From an uncultured Verrucomicrobiota bacterium (GTDB lineage: Bacteria > Verrucomicrobiota > Verrucomicrobiia > Limisphaerales > UBA9464), in NCBI GenBank assembly GCA_903939515.1, contig CAJAHH010000077.1, positions 1 through 64,000 of the forward strand: DNA of 64,000 bases, read 5' to 3'. Every line of letters starts with the position of its first letter. Position 1 is the first letter of the stretch. A program made the position numbers and the translations under genes. Positions 36,215 through 45,936 of the stretch are shown one piece after another. The notes under the pieces are model-generated. The model was given only the letters and a program-made list of their open reading frames with translations, was not told the origin of the DNA and made no database searches.

Positions 36215-37510
36215 TCAATCTCCAGTGTGGAACGAGATAAGGTAAGGCTCGAACTCATGCCGGAGATAGGGCGGGAGACGAACCCGGAAGCAGGCCTCTT
36301 CGCCGGAGTAGTCCTGCTCGACAACCTGCGCCACCGAGTGGAGGCGGCTCATGACCTTCTGCTCATGGTGGGGGATGCGAATCTCTACGAATTCCCGGAT
36401 CGGCTTGAGCATGGCCCCCAACTCTGCAAAGAGGCTCTCGAACCCTTGCTTTTTACGGGCAGAGACCGCCACAGCTTTGGGAAATTGCTGACAACACATC
36501 GCGGCCATTTCAGTAGCCCCGGGTTTATCGATCTTATTGAAAACCATGAGCATGGGTTTTTCTTGGGCTCCGATATCGGCGAGCACTGCATTCACCGCTT
36601 CCATCTGCTGGGCAGCGTTGGGATGGCTAGTGTCCACCACGTGGATGAGCAGGTCTGCCTCGACAACTTCCTCCAAGGTCGCCTTGAAGGCCTCTACCAA
36701 TCCATGCGGCAACTTGCGGATGAATCCTACCGTATCGCTCAAGAGCACGTTCTGGTTGGAAGGCAGGCGAAGCCGGCGCGTGGTCGGATCGAGGGTGGCG
36801 AAGAGCATGTCTTCGGCGAGCACCTCGGATCCGGTGAGGGCGTTGAGCAACGTGGATTTGCCAGCGTTGGTGTAGCCCACGATGGAGGCCAAAGGCCACT
36901 GGTGGCGCTGACGACCTTCTCGCTGGGTGGATCGCTGGCGCCGAACCGTGGTGAGCTCGGTGCGGATCTTATCGATGCGCTCCTGCGTCTTGCGGCGATC
37001 GGCCTCGAGCTGAGATTCGCCCTCGCCCCCGATCGACCCGGTAGATCCCCGCTGGCGGGAAAGGTGGGTCCAGTAGCGGGTGAGCCTCGGCATGAGGTAC
37101 TGCAGTTGAGCCAACTCGACCTGCAGCTTGCCTTCCCGGGTACGGGCCCGCTGAGCGAAGATATCGAGGATGAGCGCTGTGCGGTCGATGACCTTCGCTC
37201 CGAAAATCTCCTCCAGATTGCGGGCCTGGGCCCCGGAGAGTTCTTCGTCGAAGAGGACGGTGTCGGCATTGGCCTCCTTGGCGGCCTTGGCGAACTCCTC
37301 GGCCTTGCCCGCCCCTATGAACGTGCCCGAGTGCGGTGCCTCCAAGCGCTGGGTTCCTTGCCCCACCACCGCCACCCCGGCCGTGTTGGCTAGTTCAGCC
37401 AATTCATCGAGGGAGTCCGAGACATCCCATGCTGTTTGGCTTTTGAGTTCGACGCCCACGAGGAAGGCGCGTTCGGATTTCTTGTCCGCGGTATCAATGA
37501 GGGCTTTCAC
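36215..37510 (-). CDS. hflX: ribosome-associated GTPase HflX
   Basis: A 431-residue GTPase that splits or rescues stalled ribosomes. The N-terminal HflX domain has VGQGTQRLEAPHSGTFIGAG and LFDEELSGAQARNLEEIFG; the glycine-rich linker has LSRQRGSTGSIGGEGESQLE; the G domain has G1 GYTNAGKST, G3 DTVGFIRKLPHGLVEAF and G4 NKIDKPG. Order and length fit the family. The window also has rsgA, another ribosome GTPase. It lies 118 bp upstream of the exported membrane protein gene, same strand. Confidence 0.96.
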   Translation of the reverse strand: MKALIDTADKKSERAFLVGVELKSQTAWDVSDSLDELAELANTAGVAVVGQGTQRLEAPHSGTFIGAGKAEEFAKAAKEANADTVLFDEELSGAQARNLEEIFGAKVIDRTALILDIFAQRARTREGKLQVELAQLQYLMPRLTRYWTHLSRQRGSTGSIGGEGESQLEADRRKTQERIDKIRTELTTVRRQRSTQREGRQRHQWPLASIVGYTNAGKSTLLNALTGSEVLAEDMLFATLDPTTRRLRLPSNQNVLLSDTVGFIRKLPHGLVEAFKATLEEVVEADLLIHVVDTSHPNAAQQMEAVNAVLADIGAQEKPMLMVFNKIDKPGATEMAAMCCQQFPKAVAVSARKKQGFESLFAELGAMLKPIREFVEIRIPHHEQKVMSRLHSVAQVVEQDYSGEEACFRVRLPPYLRHEFEPYLISFHTGD

Positions 37511-37650
37511 AGGGGATGGCTGACGGTGGAGGAACGATAGCAGTAAAACAGATTTCTGGCCATTCTTGGGATGCTTCTCAAAACCCGAGTCTTTTCACTC
37601 GAAAGACTTCGGCCTTGTTCGCTCCATAGGGTGCGCGAAAGACTCTAGCC

Positions 37651-39105
37651 ATGCACGTGCTGCTGGCGACCAGTGAGCTGAATCCCTATTCAAAGACCGG
37701 GGGTCTGGCCGACATGGTATCGGCCCTGGCCAGGGCATTGGCGGGGACGGGTCTGCAAGTCTCGGTGGTGACGCCGCTTTATCGCGGAATAACCAAGACC
37801 TTTCCGGGCATTGAAGCAACCTCCTGGCGCTGGGATATCCCGATGGGAGACAGCCTGGTAGAAGGGCGCTTCCATTGCCAAAAGCCCTCACCCAACCTCA
37901 CGCTTTGGTTTGTGGAGCAGGCCGGATTCTTTGATCGGCCTGGTCTCTATGGCGAAGTCGGTCGGGACTACGCAGACAATTCGGCTCGGTTCATCTTCCT
38001 GAGTCGTGCGGCGTTGATCTTGGCCCGCCATCTGCCGGAGCCTCCGAAGGTTGTGCATTGCCACGATTGGCAAACGGGGCTGATCCCGATCCTAGCCCGA
38101 CATGCCCAACTGCAGACCGGGTGGACACAGCCGCCTCGGACGATTTTCACCGTCCACAATTTGGCTTTTCAGGGATCGTTCCCGGCGGCCAGTTGGGGGC
38201 TGACGGGGCTTCCTAGCGATTGGCTTCACTTGGAGAGCGCCCTGCATTTTGAACGGGTGAACTTCTTGAAGGCCGGTCTCACCCAAGCCCAGGCCATCAC
38301 CACGGTGAGCCCGAACTATGCGCGGGAGATCCTGACCCCCGAATATGGCTGCGGCCTCGAAGGCTTGCTGCTTAAGCGCTACAACGATCTAGGCGGTATT
38401 CTCAACGGGGTCGATTATGAGGAGTGGAACAGCGCCTCCGACCCGGCCCTTCCAGCGAGCTTCTCGGCGCAGGACCTTTCGGGAAAAGCGACGTGCAAAG
38501 CCGCGTTACAGCGGGAGATGGGTCTGCCGGAGGATTCGGGAGTCCCACTTTTCGCCAACATCTCCCGACTCACAGACCAGAAGGGCTCAGCGTTAATTAT
38601 TCAGACGCTTCGATCACTCATCGATGCTGGCGAGTCTTTGCAGTTTGCTCTCTTAGGCAGTGGTGATCGGGCATTGGAAAATGCCTTTGGCGATTTGGCT
38701 AAACGCTTTCCGACTCAGGTGGCTGCACGCATTGGTTTTGATCCAGCCTTGTCGCACCGCATCGAAGCCGGTGCCGATTTCTATCTGATGCCCTCGCGCT
38801 TTGAGCCGTGCGGTCTCAATCAGTTGTATTCGCTACGCTATGGAGCCATTCCCATCGTTCGAGCCACCGGAGGCCTTCAAGACTCGGTGGTAGATCCCCG
38901 AGACAACGCGGCACAGGCCACTGGCATCAAGTTCACCACGTATTCGGCGGCGGCACTGCATAAAGCCGTCCTGAAGGCGCTGGCCCTCTGGAACGAACCC
39001 GCGTGGCTACAGCACATTCGCCACAATGGCATGACGGCGGATTTCTCCTGGGAAAAACAATCGGCCGAGTACGTCGCACTCTACGAATCGGTATGCCGAG
39101 AGTAA
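37651..39105 (+). CDS. glgA: glycogen synthase (ADP-glucose type)
   Basis: A 484-residue GT5 enzyme adding glucose from ADP-glucose to glycogen. The N-terminal SELNPYSKTGGLADMVSALA holds the K-T-G-G-L ADP-glucose site, then VVHCHDWQTGLIPILA and TIFTVHNLAFQG follow. The C-terminal domain has ISRLTDQKGSALIIQTL, LMPSRFEPCGLNQLYSLRYG and PIVRATGGLQDSVVDP, all standard for bacterial GlgA. No other glg gene adjoins. It converges with the FO synthase gene, 38 bp apart. Confidence 0.96.
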   Translation: MHVLLATSELNPYSKTGGLADMVSALARALAGTGLQVSVVTPLYRGITKTFPGIEATSWRWDIPMGDSLVEGRFHCQKPSPNLTLWFVEQAGFFDRPGLYGEVGRDYADNSARFIFLSRAALILARHLPEPPKVVHCHDWQTGLIPILARHAQLQTGWTQPPRTIFTVHNLAFQGSFPAASWGLTGLPSDWLHLESALHFERVNFLKAGLTQAQAITTVSPNYAREILTPEYGCGLEGLLLKRYNDLGGILNGVDYEEWNSASDPALPASFSAQDLSGKATCKAALQREMGLPEDSGVPLFANISRLTDQKGSALIIQTLRSLIDAGESLQFALLGSGDRALENAFGDLAKRFPTQVAARIGFDPALSHRIEAGADFYLMPSRFEPCGLNQLYSLRYGAIPIVRATGGLQDSVVDPRDNAAQATGIKFTTYSAAALHKAVLKALALWNEPAWLQHIRHNGMTADFSWEKQSAEYVALYESVCRE

Positions 39106-39143
39106 ACGGGAAGGGCCCGGATTTTAACCCATCAGAGCGACAC

Positions 39144-41267
39144 TCAGGCCGGCACACCATACAAGGTCGTCCGGCGGTGCGGAATCCGACCGACCGACCG
39201 GATCGCAGCCTCGATCTCGACCGGGGTGAGGCATTCGCCAAAACGCCCACCGCTCTCACGGGTGATGCTTTCTTCATAGAGCGTGCCGCCGAAATCGTTG
39301 CAGCCGGAACGGAGCATGGCCGCCGCGCGCTCGGGCCCCAGCTTCACCCAACTGGTCTGAAGGTTGGGAATTTCCTCCCCTAAGAACAAACGGGCGATGG
39401 GATACAGTTGCTCTACTCGGCCAACTCCCGCATCGGCCAACGCCTCCGGACTCACGCCTGCCTCTCGCGCCAATTCGCCGCCTAAGCGATTGCGATACGG
39501 CACGAAGGCCAAGGGCACAAACTCTGTAAACCCGCCGGTGCGCCGCTGGAGGGAGCGGATGCGGTCGAGGTGACGGATGAGGTCTTCCCACGATTCCCGG
39601 TGGCCGAAGAGCACGGTGGCAGTCGAGCGAAGTCCGATCTGATGAGCCGCCTCGATGATGGCTTCCCACTCGGCGGCCCGGAGCTTGTCGGGCGAAAGCT
39701 GATCACGCATGGCGTCATCGAGGATTTCCGCGGCTGTGCCGGGAACCGATCCCAGGCCGGCATCGCGCAGGCGGCTGAGCACCGTGCGGGGATCCAGACC
39801 GCTCTTGCGGCACAGCGAGTGGATCTCCATGGGCGAATAGGCGTGGAGATGAACGCCGGGCAAGGCGCGCTTCAGGGCGCGGAGCAGCTCTTCATAATAC
39901 TCCAGCCCGAGGTCCGGATGGATACCGCCTTGCAGGCAAACCTCGCTGACCCAAGGCGTTTGCAAGACCCGCTCGACCACGGCCCCGACAGTCCGGGTGT
40001 AGGCTTCGGGATGGCCCGGCGGACGATAGAACCCGCAGAAGGAACAGTTTGTGGTGCAGACGTTGGTGAAGTTGGCGTTGCGGTTGACCACATACGTCAC
40101 GACCTCGCCATGGAGACGTCGGTTCAACGCATCGGCCGCCTCGCGAATTTCCTCGCGCGCCGCGCCATCGGCCTGGGCCAACGTCAAGGTTTCGTCCACC
40201 GACAACGCCTCACCGCGCAAGGCCTTGGTCAGTGGTTCAGGCGGTCCATGGGGGCGGTGAGTTTCGGGCATGGGGTTGCGAGGTCTGTCCGCAGTGAGCT
40301 TAGTCCGTTCGTCCCGGGCTTGGATCACTGCGGCGACTCGGGCGGAAATCCACCCTTTCTCGACATACGCGTCATACACCGGCCACCGGTGGCGCAGTTC
40401 GGCTCCCTGACGCTGACAGGCCTGGGCGTACCGTTCGGGAGGCGCCCAGGGATTGAGGGGATTGACCCAATCGCCGTCGGTGCTAATGCCGCCCAGGTCG
40501 TCGGTCCACGGCAGCAAGGCCTCCCAGTGCGGATTGATATTGGGCGGAATCTGAATGGCTACCCCAGGAGCTACGCGCCGCCAGTGCTCGATGAGCTCCA
40601 GATACTCTTCCAGCGCCGGAGCTTCGGGCACGGAGCTGAGCCGCGATCCCTCATTGGGGATAAAATTCTGGAGGATGATTTCCTGCAAGTGCCCGTGGCC
40701 CGCGTGGATTTCGGCCAGGGCATCGAGTGAGCGCAGCCGGGACTCCCGCGATTCACCCAGTCCGATGAGGATGCCGCTGGTGTACGGCACACGGGCGCGA
40801 CCAGCGGCCTCCAATGTCTGCAAGCGGCCCTTGGCGGATTTCTGCGGAGCGAGGGTCCGATTGAAGGCGTCGTCGATGTTTTCGAGCATCAGCCCCATGG
40901 AGGCATTCACTTCGGCCAACCGCTCGAAGTCGCGCGGAGACATGGCTCCAATGTTGGTGTGCGGCAGGAAGCCGGCTTCCAGAGCGCGCTCGCAGGCCCA
41001 GCGAACGTGTGCGACAAAATCATCAAAGCCCCGGGCCTTCAACTCGGCCCGCAAATGCGGCATGGCATCCGAAGCCTCGCCTGCCAGGAACAAGATCTCC
41101 GTGGCTCCGCCCTTCCGTGCGGTGACCAGAAGTTCCTCGAAGCGCGCCTCGGGCATGAGCCCCTCCCGATCCCGCCGGTACCCGCAGTAAGCACAGTTCC
41201 ACGGACAATCCCGCGTCAGCGGAATCGTCAGCGACGGGGAAAACGTGATGACCCGTGGTGCATTCAA
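39144..41267 (-). CDS. fused CofG-CofH FO (deazaflavin) synthase
   Basis: A 707-residue protein with two radical-SAM domains. The first (about 1-320, CofG-like) has the cluster motif RDCPWNCAYCGYRR (Cx3Cx2C) and NIGAMSPRDFERLAEVNASM. The second (about 335-700, CofH-like) has NRNANFTNVCTTNCSFCGFY (Cx3Cx2C), LQGGIHPDLGLEYYEELLRA and HRRTTLYGVP at the end. Together they make FO from tyrosine and a riboflavin precursor, as FbiC does in actinobacteria. FO is the core of F420 and also the antenna pigment of some photolyases. No cofC, cofD or cofE is in the window, whereas two photolyase-like genes are 3 kb away, so an antenna role is a reasonable inference. Confidence 0.92.
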   Translation of the reverse strand: MNAPRVITFSPSLTIPLTRDCPWNCAYCGYRRDREGLMPEARFEELLVTARKGGATEILFLAGEASDAMPHLRAELKARGFDDFVAHVRWACERALEAGFLPHTNIGAMSPRDFERLAEVNASMGLMLENIDDAFNRTLAPQKSAKGRLQTLEAAGRARVPYTSGILIGLGESRESRLRSLDALAEIHAGHGHLQEIILQNFIPNEGSRLSSVPEAPALEEYLELIEHWRRVAPGVAIQIPPNINPHWEALLPWTDDLGGISTDGDWVNPLNPWAPPERYAQACQRQGAELRHRWPVYDAYVEKGWISARVAAVIQARDERTKLTADRPRNPMPETHRPHGPPEPLTKALRGEALSVDETLTLAQADGAAREEIREAADALNRRLHGEVVTYVVNRNANFTNVCTTNCSFCGFYRPPGHPEAYTRTVGAVVERVLQTPWVSEVCLQGGIHPDLGLEYYEELLRALKRALPGVHLHAYSPMEIHSLCRKSGLDPRTVLSRLRDAGLGSVPGTAAEILDDAMRDQLSPDKLRAAEWEAIIEAAHQIGLRSTATVLFGHRESWEDLIRHLDRIRSLQRRTGGFTEFVPLAFVPYRNRLGGELAREAGVSPEALADAGVGRVEQLYPIARLFLGEEIPNLQTSWVKLGPERAAAMLRSGCNDFGGTLYEESITRESGGRFGECLTPVEIEAAIRSVGRIPHRRTTLYGVPA

Positions 41268-41763
41268 GGCCGCAACGCTACCCCGCCAACCCCCCGACGC
41301 AACACACGCGGCGGGGTCGGTCCCACCTATTTACACGAAACGGGTCTGTCTCACATATTTTTGGAGTGGTGGGATGACGGGGTGACGGAGCTGGCGCCTG
41401 GGGCTTGTTGGCGGTGAGGGCTCCGCGGGATCAGTCCTGCGCTCGCAGGGAACGTTGGGGCCGGTTGGGCTTTCGCGCGGCCGCGCGATGGGGGGTCAGG
41501 GTGTCGACGTTCCTATGCTCGCTGCGGCCCGATCCCGCTGCCGCCCGGGGCGCCCTCCGGGATCCGTTACGTTGCCAAAAGCAGATTCTTCTCAACGGGT
41601 TGGGACTGGGTTCCTTGCTGCGTTCTTGTCTGCACGAGGGTTCGTGGGGATCGGCGACTTGGACCCGCAACTCGGATCCGCATCCTGACAACGAACCCTG
41701 GACCACGACAGGGCCACGGATTTTGTGTAACCTTAAGCGGTAGAAACCTCATGGAGGGAGTGA
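41268..41763. other. intergenic, promoter region of kinase gene
   Basis: This 496-bp stretch separates the divergent FO synthase and kinase genes. Open frames in it are GC-driven and show no protein features. GGAGGG at about 41752-41758 is the ribosome site of the kinase gene. No clear sigma-70 or sigma-54 box stands out. Confidence 0.5.
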
Positions 41764-43461
41764 ATGAACATGGAATCCACGCCGGCCCCTTCATCGGCTC
41801 TCCCGTCGCAGGCCTGTCCGCGATGTCTGTCCCCCATTCCTGAACGGGCCCCGGGTGGTTTGTGCCCGCGCTGTCTCTTAGACGGGGCGAATGCACCGAC
41901 GGACGCCGGTCTCGGAACTCAATCGTGGAAGACGCCGACCTTGGCTGAGATCGCCTCGGCCTTTCCAGAACTGGAGGTGCTGGGACACTTGGGCACGGGC
42001 GGGATGGGCTGCGTGTACCGGGTGCGGGAACGGGATTCAGGCAGGATCTCGGCGCTCAAGGTGTTGCCCCGTGAATTGGCCACCGATCCGGCCTTCGTAG
42101 AACGATTCGAGCGCGAGGCGCGTACGCTCTCGCGGTTGCGGCATCCCCACATCGTGGGCGTCCATGGGTTTGGGCAGGCGGGTGGGTTCTGCTTCCTGCT
42201 CATGGAGTTCGTGGACGGGGCCAACCTCCGCCAGGCGCTACGATCCGGACGCTTCACGCCGCAACAGGCGCTGGCGCTCATCCCGCCGATTTGTGAGGCG
42301 TTGCAGGCCGCGCACTCACAGGGGGTGCTGCATCGGGATATCAAGCCGGAGAACTTGCTGCTGGATGCCGAGGGCCGCGTGAAAATTGCCGATTTCGGCA
42401 TCGCGAAGCTGCTTGAGGGTCCGGGTGCCTCGGCGGGCGAGGCGTACACGCTCACCCGCACCGGGGCCCGGATCGGCACACCGCATTACATGGCCCCGGA
42501 ACAAGTAGAGACGCCCGACCAGGTGGACCACCGGGCCGACATCTATTCACTGGGGGTGGTCTTCTACGAGCTGCTCACCGGGGAGCTTCCGCTCGGCCGC
42601 TTCCCGGCCCCGTCGATCAAGGCCGGCCTCGATGCCCGCGTGGACGACATCGTCTTCCGAGCGCTGGCCAAGGAACGGGAACTGCGCCAGCAAACCGCCG
42701 ATCAGGTGAAGGCCGAGGTCGAAGGGTTGGGTGGAACCGAAAGCGAGGAGAGGGACAAGCCCGCGAAGCGAGTTTCGATCTGGAGACGCTTCGGGCCATG
42801 GACGAGATTCCGGGTGGCCGGGGCGGTCGCGGTCGCGCTCCTCGCGGCTTGGGCTCTACTGACCGTCACCGTCCGTTTCCTTCAGCAAAACAAGACCCAC
42901 GCGGACCGGATCGCCGGTGTCAATCGGCTCAAGAATATCGGGTTGGCGGTCAAAACCATTGAGGTTGATGGTCTGATCTCAAATATCAATACCCTCACCG
43001 GCCAACCCGTCGTGATCTTTGGACCGGAACTCACGGACACATCCCCCGACTCGATTCTCGCCGTGGCGCCCGGGGGATCGGACCTAAAAAACCCAACGGT
43101 TCTATTTGCCGACGGGTCGGTCGAGCAGCTGTCTGAAGCGAGATTCCAGGAACGCCTGAGCCGGGCCAGCCCGTCGTATCGCGCCGCCTGGGAACACTTC
43201 CAGCGTCTAGAAATCTTCGACCTGATGACAGACCCCCGAACCGGCAAACCCTACCTGTTCTTCCTGGCAACCAGCGGGACGAACCCGTCGCCCGACGAGA
43301 TGATCGCCGTGTCGCCCCCGGATCCGGACACGCAGGGCCGATCGGTCCTGCTGGGGGACGGGTCGGTCCAGCAGCTGTCCAAAGCGCAATTCCGGGACCG
43401 CCTGAGCCGAGCCAGCCCGTCGGTCCGGGCCTTCTGGCGATTTGTGCACGGGGAGCCATAG
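41764..43461 (+). CDS. membrane Ser/Thr protein kinase with zinc-ribbon N-terminus
   Basis: A 565-residue kinase. Residues 18-37 hold a C-x2-C-x12-C-x2-C zinc ribbon. The Hanks-type kinase domain (about 70-330) has the glycine loop HLGTGGMGCVYRV, the ATP lysine in ALKVLP, the catalytic loop VLHRDIKPENLLLD, DFG in IADFGIAKLLEG and MAPEQVETPDQVDHRADIYS. A membrane helix follows (VAGAVAVALLAAWALLTVTV). The outside part has a pilin-like NRLKNIGLAVKTIEVDG and two repeats with FADGSVEQLSEARFQERLSR and GDGSVQQLSKAQFRDRLSR. A strong GGAGGG precedes the ATG. It is followed 27 bp later by a sigma factor gene. Confidence 0.92.
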   Translation: MNMESTPAPSSALPSQACPRCLSPIPERAPGGLCPRCLLDGANAPTDAGLGTQSWKTPTLAEIASAFPELEVLGHLGTGGMGCVYRVRERDSGRISALKVLPRELATDPAFVERFEREARTLSRLRHPHIVGVHGFGQAGGFCFLLMEFVDGANLRQALRSGRFTPQQALALIPPICEALQAAHSQGVLHRDIKPENLLLDAEGRVKIADFGIAKLLEGPGASAGEAYTLTRTGARIGTPHYMAPEQVETPDQVDHRADIYSLGVVFYELLTGELPLGRFPAPSIKAGLDARVDDIVFRALAKERELRQQTADQVKAEVEGLGGTESEERDKPAKRVSIWRRFGPWTRFRVAGAVAVALLAAWALLTVTVRFLQQNKTHADRIAGVNRLKNIGLAVKTIEVDGLISNINTLTGQPVVIFGPELTDTSPDSILAVAPGGSDLKNPTVLFADGSVEQLSEARFQERLSRASPSYRAAWEHFQRLEIFDLMTDPRTGKPYLFFLATSGTNPSPDEMIAVSPPDPDTQGRSVLLGDGSVQQLSKAQFRDRLSRASPSVRAFWRFVHGEP

Positions 43462-43488
43462 GGACCGACGGCCCAACAGAGCCCCCCC

Positions 43489-44208
43489 ATGACCACACCC
43501 CGATGGCCCATCGCCGGCTTTGCTCCTACGCGCTGGTCGCTGGTGGCGCGGGCGCGGGGCACGACGCCGGAGGCCCGGGCGGCCTTGTCGGAATTGTGCG
43601 AGGCGTATTGGCGACCGGTGTTCGAGACGTTGCGGCGGTGGCATGGCACCGACGACGAGGCGCGCGAATCGGCCCAAGAGTTCTTCGCCCACGTGCTGGC
43701 CGGCGGCCGCATCGAGGGGGCCGACCCAGCCCGCGGGCGATTCCGCTCCTACTTGCTCGGCGCACTCCGGCATTTCGAGTCGGACTTGCGCGAGCGGGCC
43801 CGCCGACTCAAGCGCGGCGGCGGCGTTCCAACCGCGTCGTTTTCCGAAGATGGGATCGCCGAACCGGCCACCGCAGGCCTCGATGCGAGCCGCTTCGACC
43901 GCGAGTGGGCCTTCACCCTGCTTGAGCGAGCTCTGGCGACGGTCGAGAGCGACTTGCGATCGGCGGGCAAGTCGGCCCACTTCGAGCGCCTCAAGCCCGC
44001 TCTGGTCGGCGACGCTCTTCCGTCGCCCACAGACCTCGCCCGGGAACTCGGACTCACCGAAGGCGCGTTGAAGGTGGCCGTCCACCGCTTGCGTCGGCGA
44101 TTCAGGGAGGCTGTGCGGGCCGAGATATCCCAGACCCTGACGGACGGCGACGATGTGCAAGAAGAACTGCGCTACCTCATCGAGGTGTTGGCCTCACCGG
44201 GAGGCTGA
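43489..44208 (+). CDS. ECF-like RNA polymerase sigma factor
   Basis: A 239-residue member of the sigma-70 family with region 2 (SELCEAYWRPVFETLRRWHG, then DEARESAQEFFAHVLAGGRI) and region 4 with a helix-turn-helix (TDLARELGLTEGALKVAVHR, LRRRF). The N-terminus FAPTRWSLVARAR and the DEAxDxxQEFF pattern are those of the sigma factors paired with zinc-ribbon Ser/Thr kinases in Planctomycetota and Verrucomicrobiota. Region 3 and the N-terminal sigma domains are missing, as in ECF sigmas. It is co-transcribed with the kinase, and no anti-sigma factor is seen, so the kinase is the likely regulator. Confidence 0.88.
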   Translation: MTTPRWPIAGFAPTRWSLVARARGTTPEARAALSELCEAYWRPVFETLRRWHGTDDEARESAQEFFAHVLAGGRIEGADPARGRFRSYLLGALRHFESDLRERARRLKRGGGVPTASFSEDGIAEPATAGLDASRFDREWAFTLLERALATVESDLRSAGKSAHFERLKPALVGDALPSPTDLARELGLTEGALKVAVHRLRRRFREAVRAEISQTLTDGDDVQEELRYLIEVLASPGG

Positions 44209-44232
44209 CACCGCGTCCCGGTGCCTCAGGGT

Positions 44233-45936
44233 CTATCCGAAGAGCTCTTGCTGAACCGGGCCGATGGGGCACTCCGGAGCGGGGTCGGACAACCCGCCCA
44301 GCAACCCTTGTCGATATCGGGCTTCGGCCTCGGCCCCGCGGAAGGTGTGGCCCTTGCGGCTGCCGTGGCGGAGGTACACGCGACGGGAGGCCTCACGAGC
44401 GGCGACGCTAGATCGAACACGGGCAATCCGCTCCTTGGCCTCGGTGACCGACCGACGGGGGTCGACCCTCGGGGCAGGATAATCGACACCGATCACGCAT
44501 CGGGCGGCCTCCTGCTGCGAGCGCGTCATGCGCCACGGCTCGGCCAGAAAGACGTCGGGCACGCCGGCCAGTTCGGGCACCCAGCGACGAATGAACACGC
44601 CCTTCGGGTCCTGCTCGATGGCCTGAAGTGTCGGGGAATAAATGCGCACGGTGTTAATGCCCGTTGTCCCGCTCTGCATTTGGGCCTGGCTGAAATGGAT
44701 CCCCGGCTCGAAGTCGAGGAAGCACCGGGCCAGGTGGATCGCCGTCGGACGCCAGTGGAGCCAGAGGTGGTAAGAGGCCACGCTCATCACCAAGGCGCGC
44801 ATGCGAAAGTTGAGCCAGCCCGTGGCCCGCACCGCCCGCAGGCAGGCATCGACCATCGGAAAGCCGATCCGTCCCTGACGCCAGGCCTCAAGGCGCAGCT
44901 GACCTTCTTCGGACTCGGTGAAGGCCTCGCGCAACCCATCGTAGACCGGGTTGAAGTTCTCGAACTCGATGCGCGGCTCGTCCTCGAGCTTTTGCATGAA
45001 GTGACAATGCCACCGCAGGCGCGCCTGAAAGCTCGCGAGCGCGCCGGACCAGCGGCGGTCCACCGGTTCTCCGGCGCTGAGCATCGCCCGCAAGGTCTCC
45101 TGCCGGTGCAAGGCCGCTTGATGCACCCGGCGCATGGAGACACAACCCCATGCGAGGTGGGCGCTGAGACGGGAGCAAGCCGTCCAGGCGGTGAGCGGGC
45201 TCGACATTTCCGCACGGTAGCCGACGCCGCGCTCCTCAAGGAAACTCCCCAGCCCTTCCCGCGCCGCCGTCTCGCCGCCGCGTTGGAGTTCGATCGGAAT
45301 CACCGGATCCAAGCCCAGTTGCTCCGGACCCAAAACACCGTCGGAGACGAGCCCGGTCGGACGACCCGATCCGAGCACCTCCGGGGACGACTCGATGCGG
45401 CCCGACATGCTCCTAGCCCAGCGTTCGGCCCAACCGTCGCGGGATCGCAGCCGACGCACCACGCCGTCCTGACGCCGCTCTTGCCAGTCGATCCCGCGGT
45501 CACGGCACCAGCGGGCGACGCGGAGATCGCGGTCGAAGGTCTGCCGGTTGCCCGTTTCCTCATGCGACCAAAGCCGGACAAAACCCGTCTCGCGATGCAG
45601 GCGTTCGAGTTGCTCCACGGCCTCGCCGCGCCGCAACAGCAGACACCCCCCGCGCCGCGTCCACTCCGACTCCAAGTCCCGGAGCGCTTCGGCGATGAAG
45701 CGGGAGTGCGACGCATCCCACTCGGGCGACTCAAGGAGCTCGGTCTCGTAGAGGTAGAGCCCAAGAACGGGACCCTGCTGCAAGGCCTCGATCAACGGTG
45801 CGTGGTCGCAGACCCGTAAGTCGCGCTTGAACCACACCACTTGCCAGTCGGCACGCCTCGCGAAAATTGGGCCCCGCGCGGAACGATCGGTCGGTGGCCC
45901 CGCGTGGGTCGAACCGGTGGGTCGGGTCGGGTTCAT
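44233..45936 (-). CDS. cryptochrome/DNA photolyase family protein
   Basis: A 567-residue flavoprotein. The N-terminal photolyase alpha/beta domain (about 25-170) starts QVVWFKRDLRVCDHAPLIEA, and the C-terminal FAD-binding helical domain has CHFMQKLEDEPRIEFENFNP, GRIGFPMVDACLRAVRATGW, NFRMRALVMSVASYHLWLHW and GINTVRIYSPTLQAIEQDP. It should repair UV dimers with blue light or act as a light sensor; substrate type (CPD or 6-4) is not clear. ATG 45936 overlaps the stop of the upstream photolyase-like gene by 1 bp (TGATG), showing coupling. No iron-sulfur cysteine set is evident. It ends in QQELFG, which resembles a sliding-clamp-binding tail. Confidence 0.9.
   Translation of the reverse strand: MNPTRPTGSTHAGPPTDRSARGPIFARRADWQVVWFKRDLRVCDHAPLIEALQQGPVLGLYLYETELLESPEWDASHSRFIAEALRDLESEWTRRGGCLLLRRGEAVEQLERLHRETGFVRLWSHEETGNRQTFDRDLRVARWCRDRGIDWQERRQDGVVRRLRSRDGWAERWARSMSGRIESSPEVLGSGRPTGLVSDGVLGPEQLGLDPVIPIELQRGGETAAREGLGSFLEERGVGYRAEMSSPLTAWTACSRLSAHLAWGCVSMRRVHQAALHRQETLRAMLSAGEPVDRRWSGALASFQARLRWHCHFMQKLEDEPRIEFENFNPVYDGLREAFTESEEGQLRLEAWRQGRIGFPMVDACLRAVRATGWLNFRMRALVMSVASYHLWLHWRPTAIHLARCFLDFEPGIHFSQAQMQSGTTGINTVRIYSPTLQAIEQDPKGVFIRRWVPELAGVPDVFLAEPWRMTRSQQEAARCVIGVDYPAPRVDPRRSVTEAKERIARVRSSVAAREASRRVYLRHGSRKGHTFRGAEAEARYRQGLLGGLSDPAPECPIGPVQQELFG

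Noticed and set aside
44196-44222. ACCGGGA/TCCCGGT hairpin between the sigma factor and photolyase genes
   Set aside because: Short stem, long loop and no U run, so not convincing as an intrinsic terminator.
44221-45819. 532-codon plus-strand open frame
   Set aside because: Antisense to the photolyase gene, which has full family motifs.
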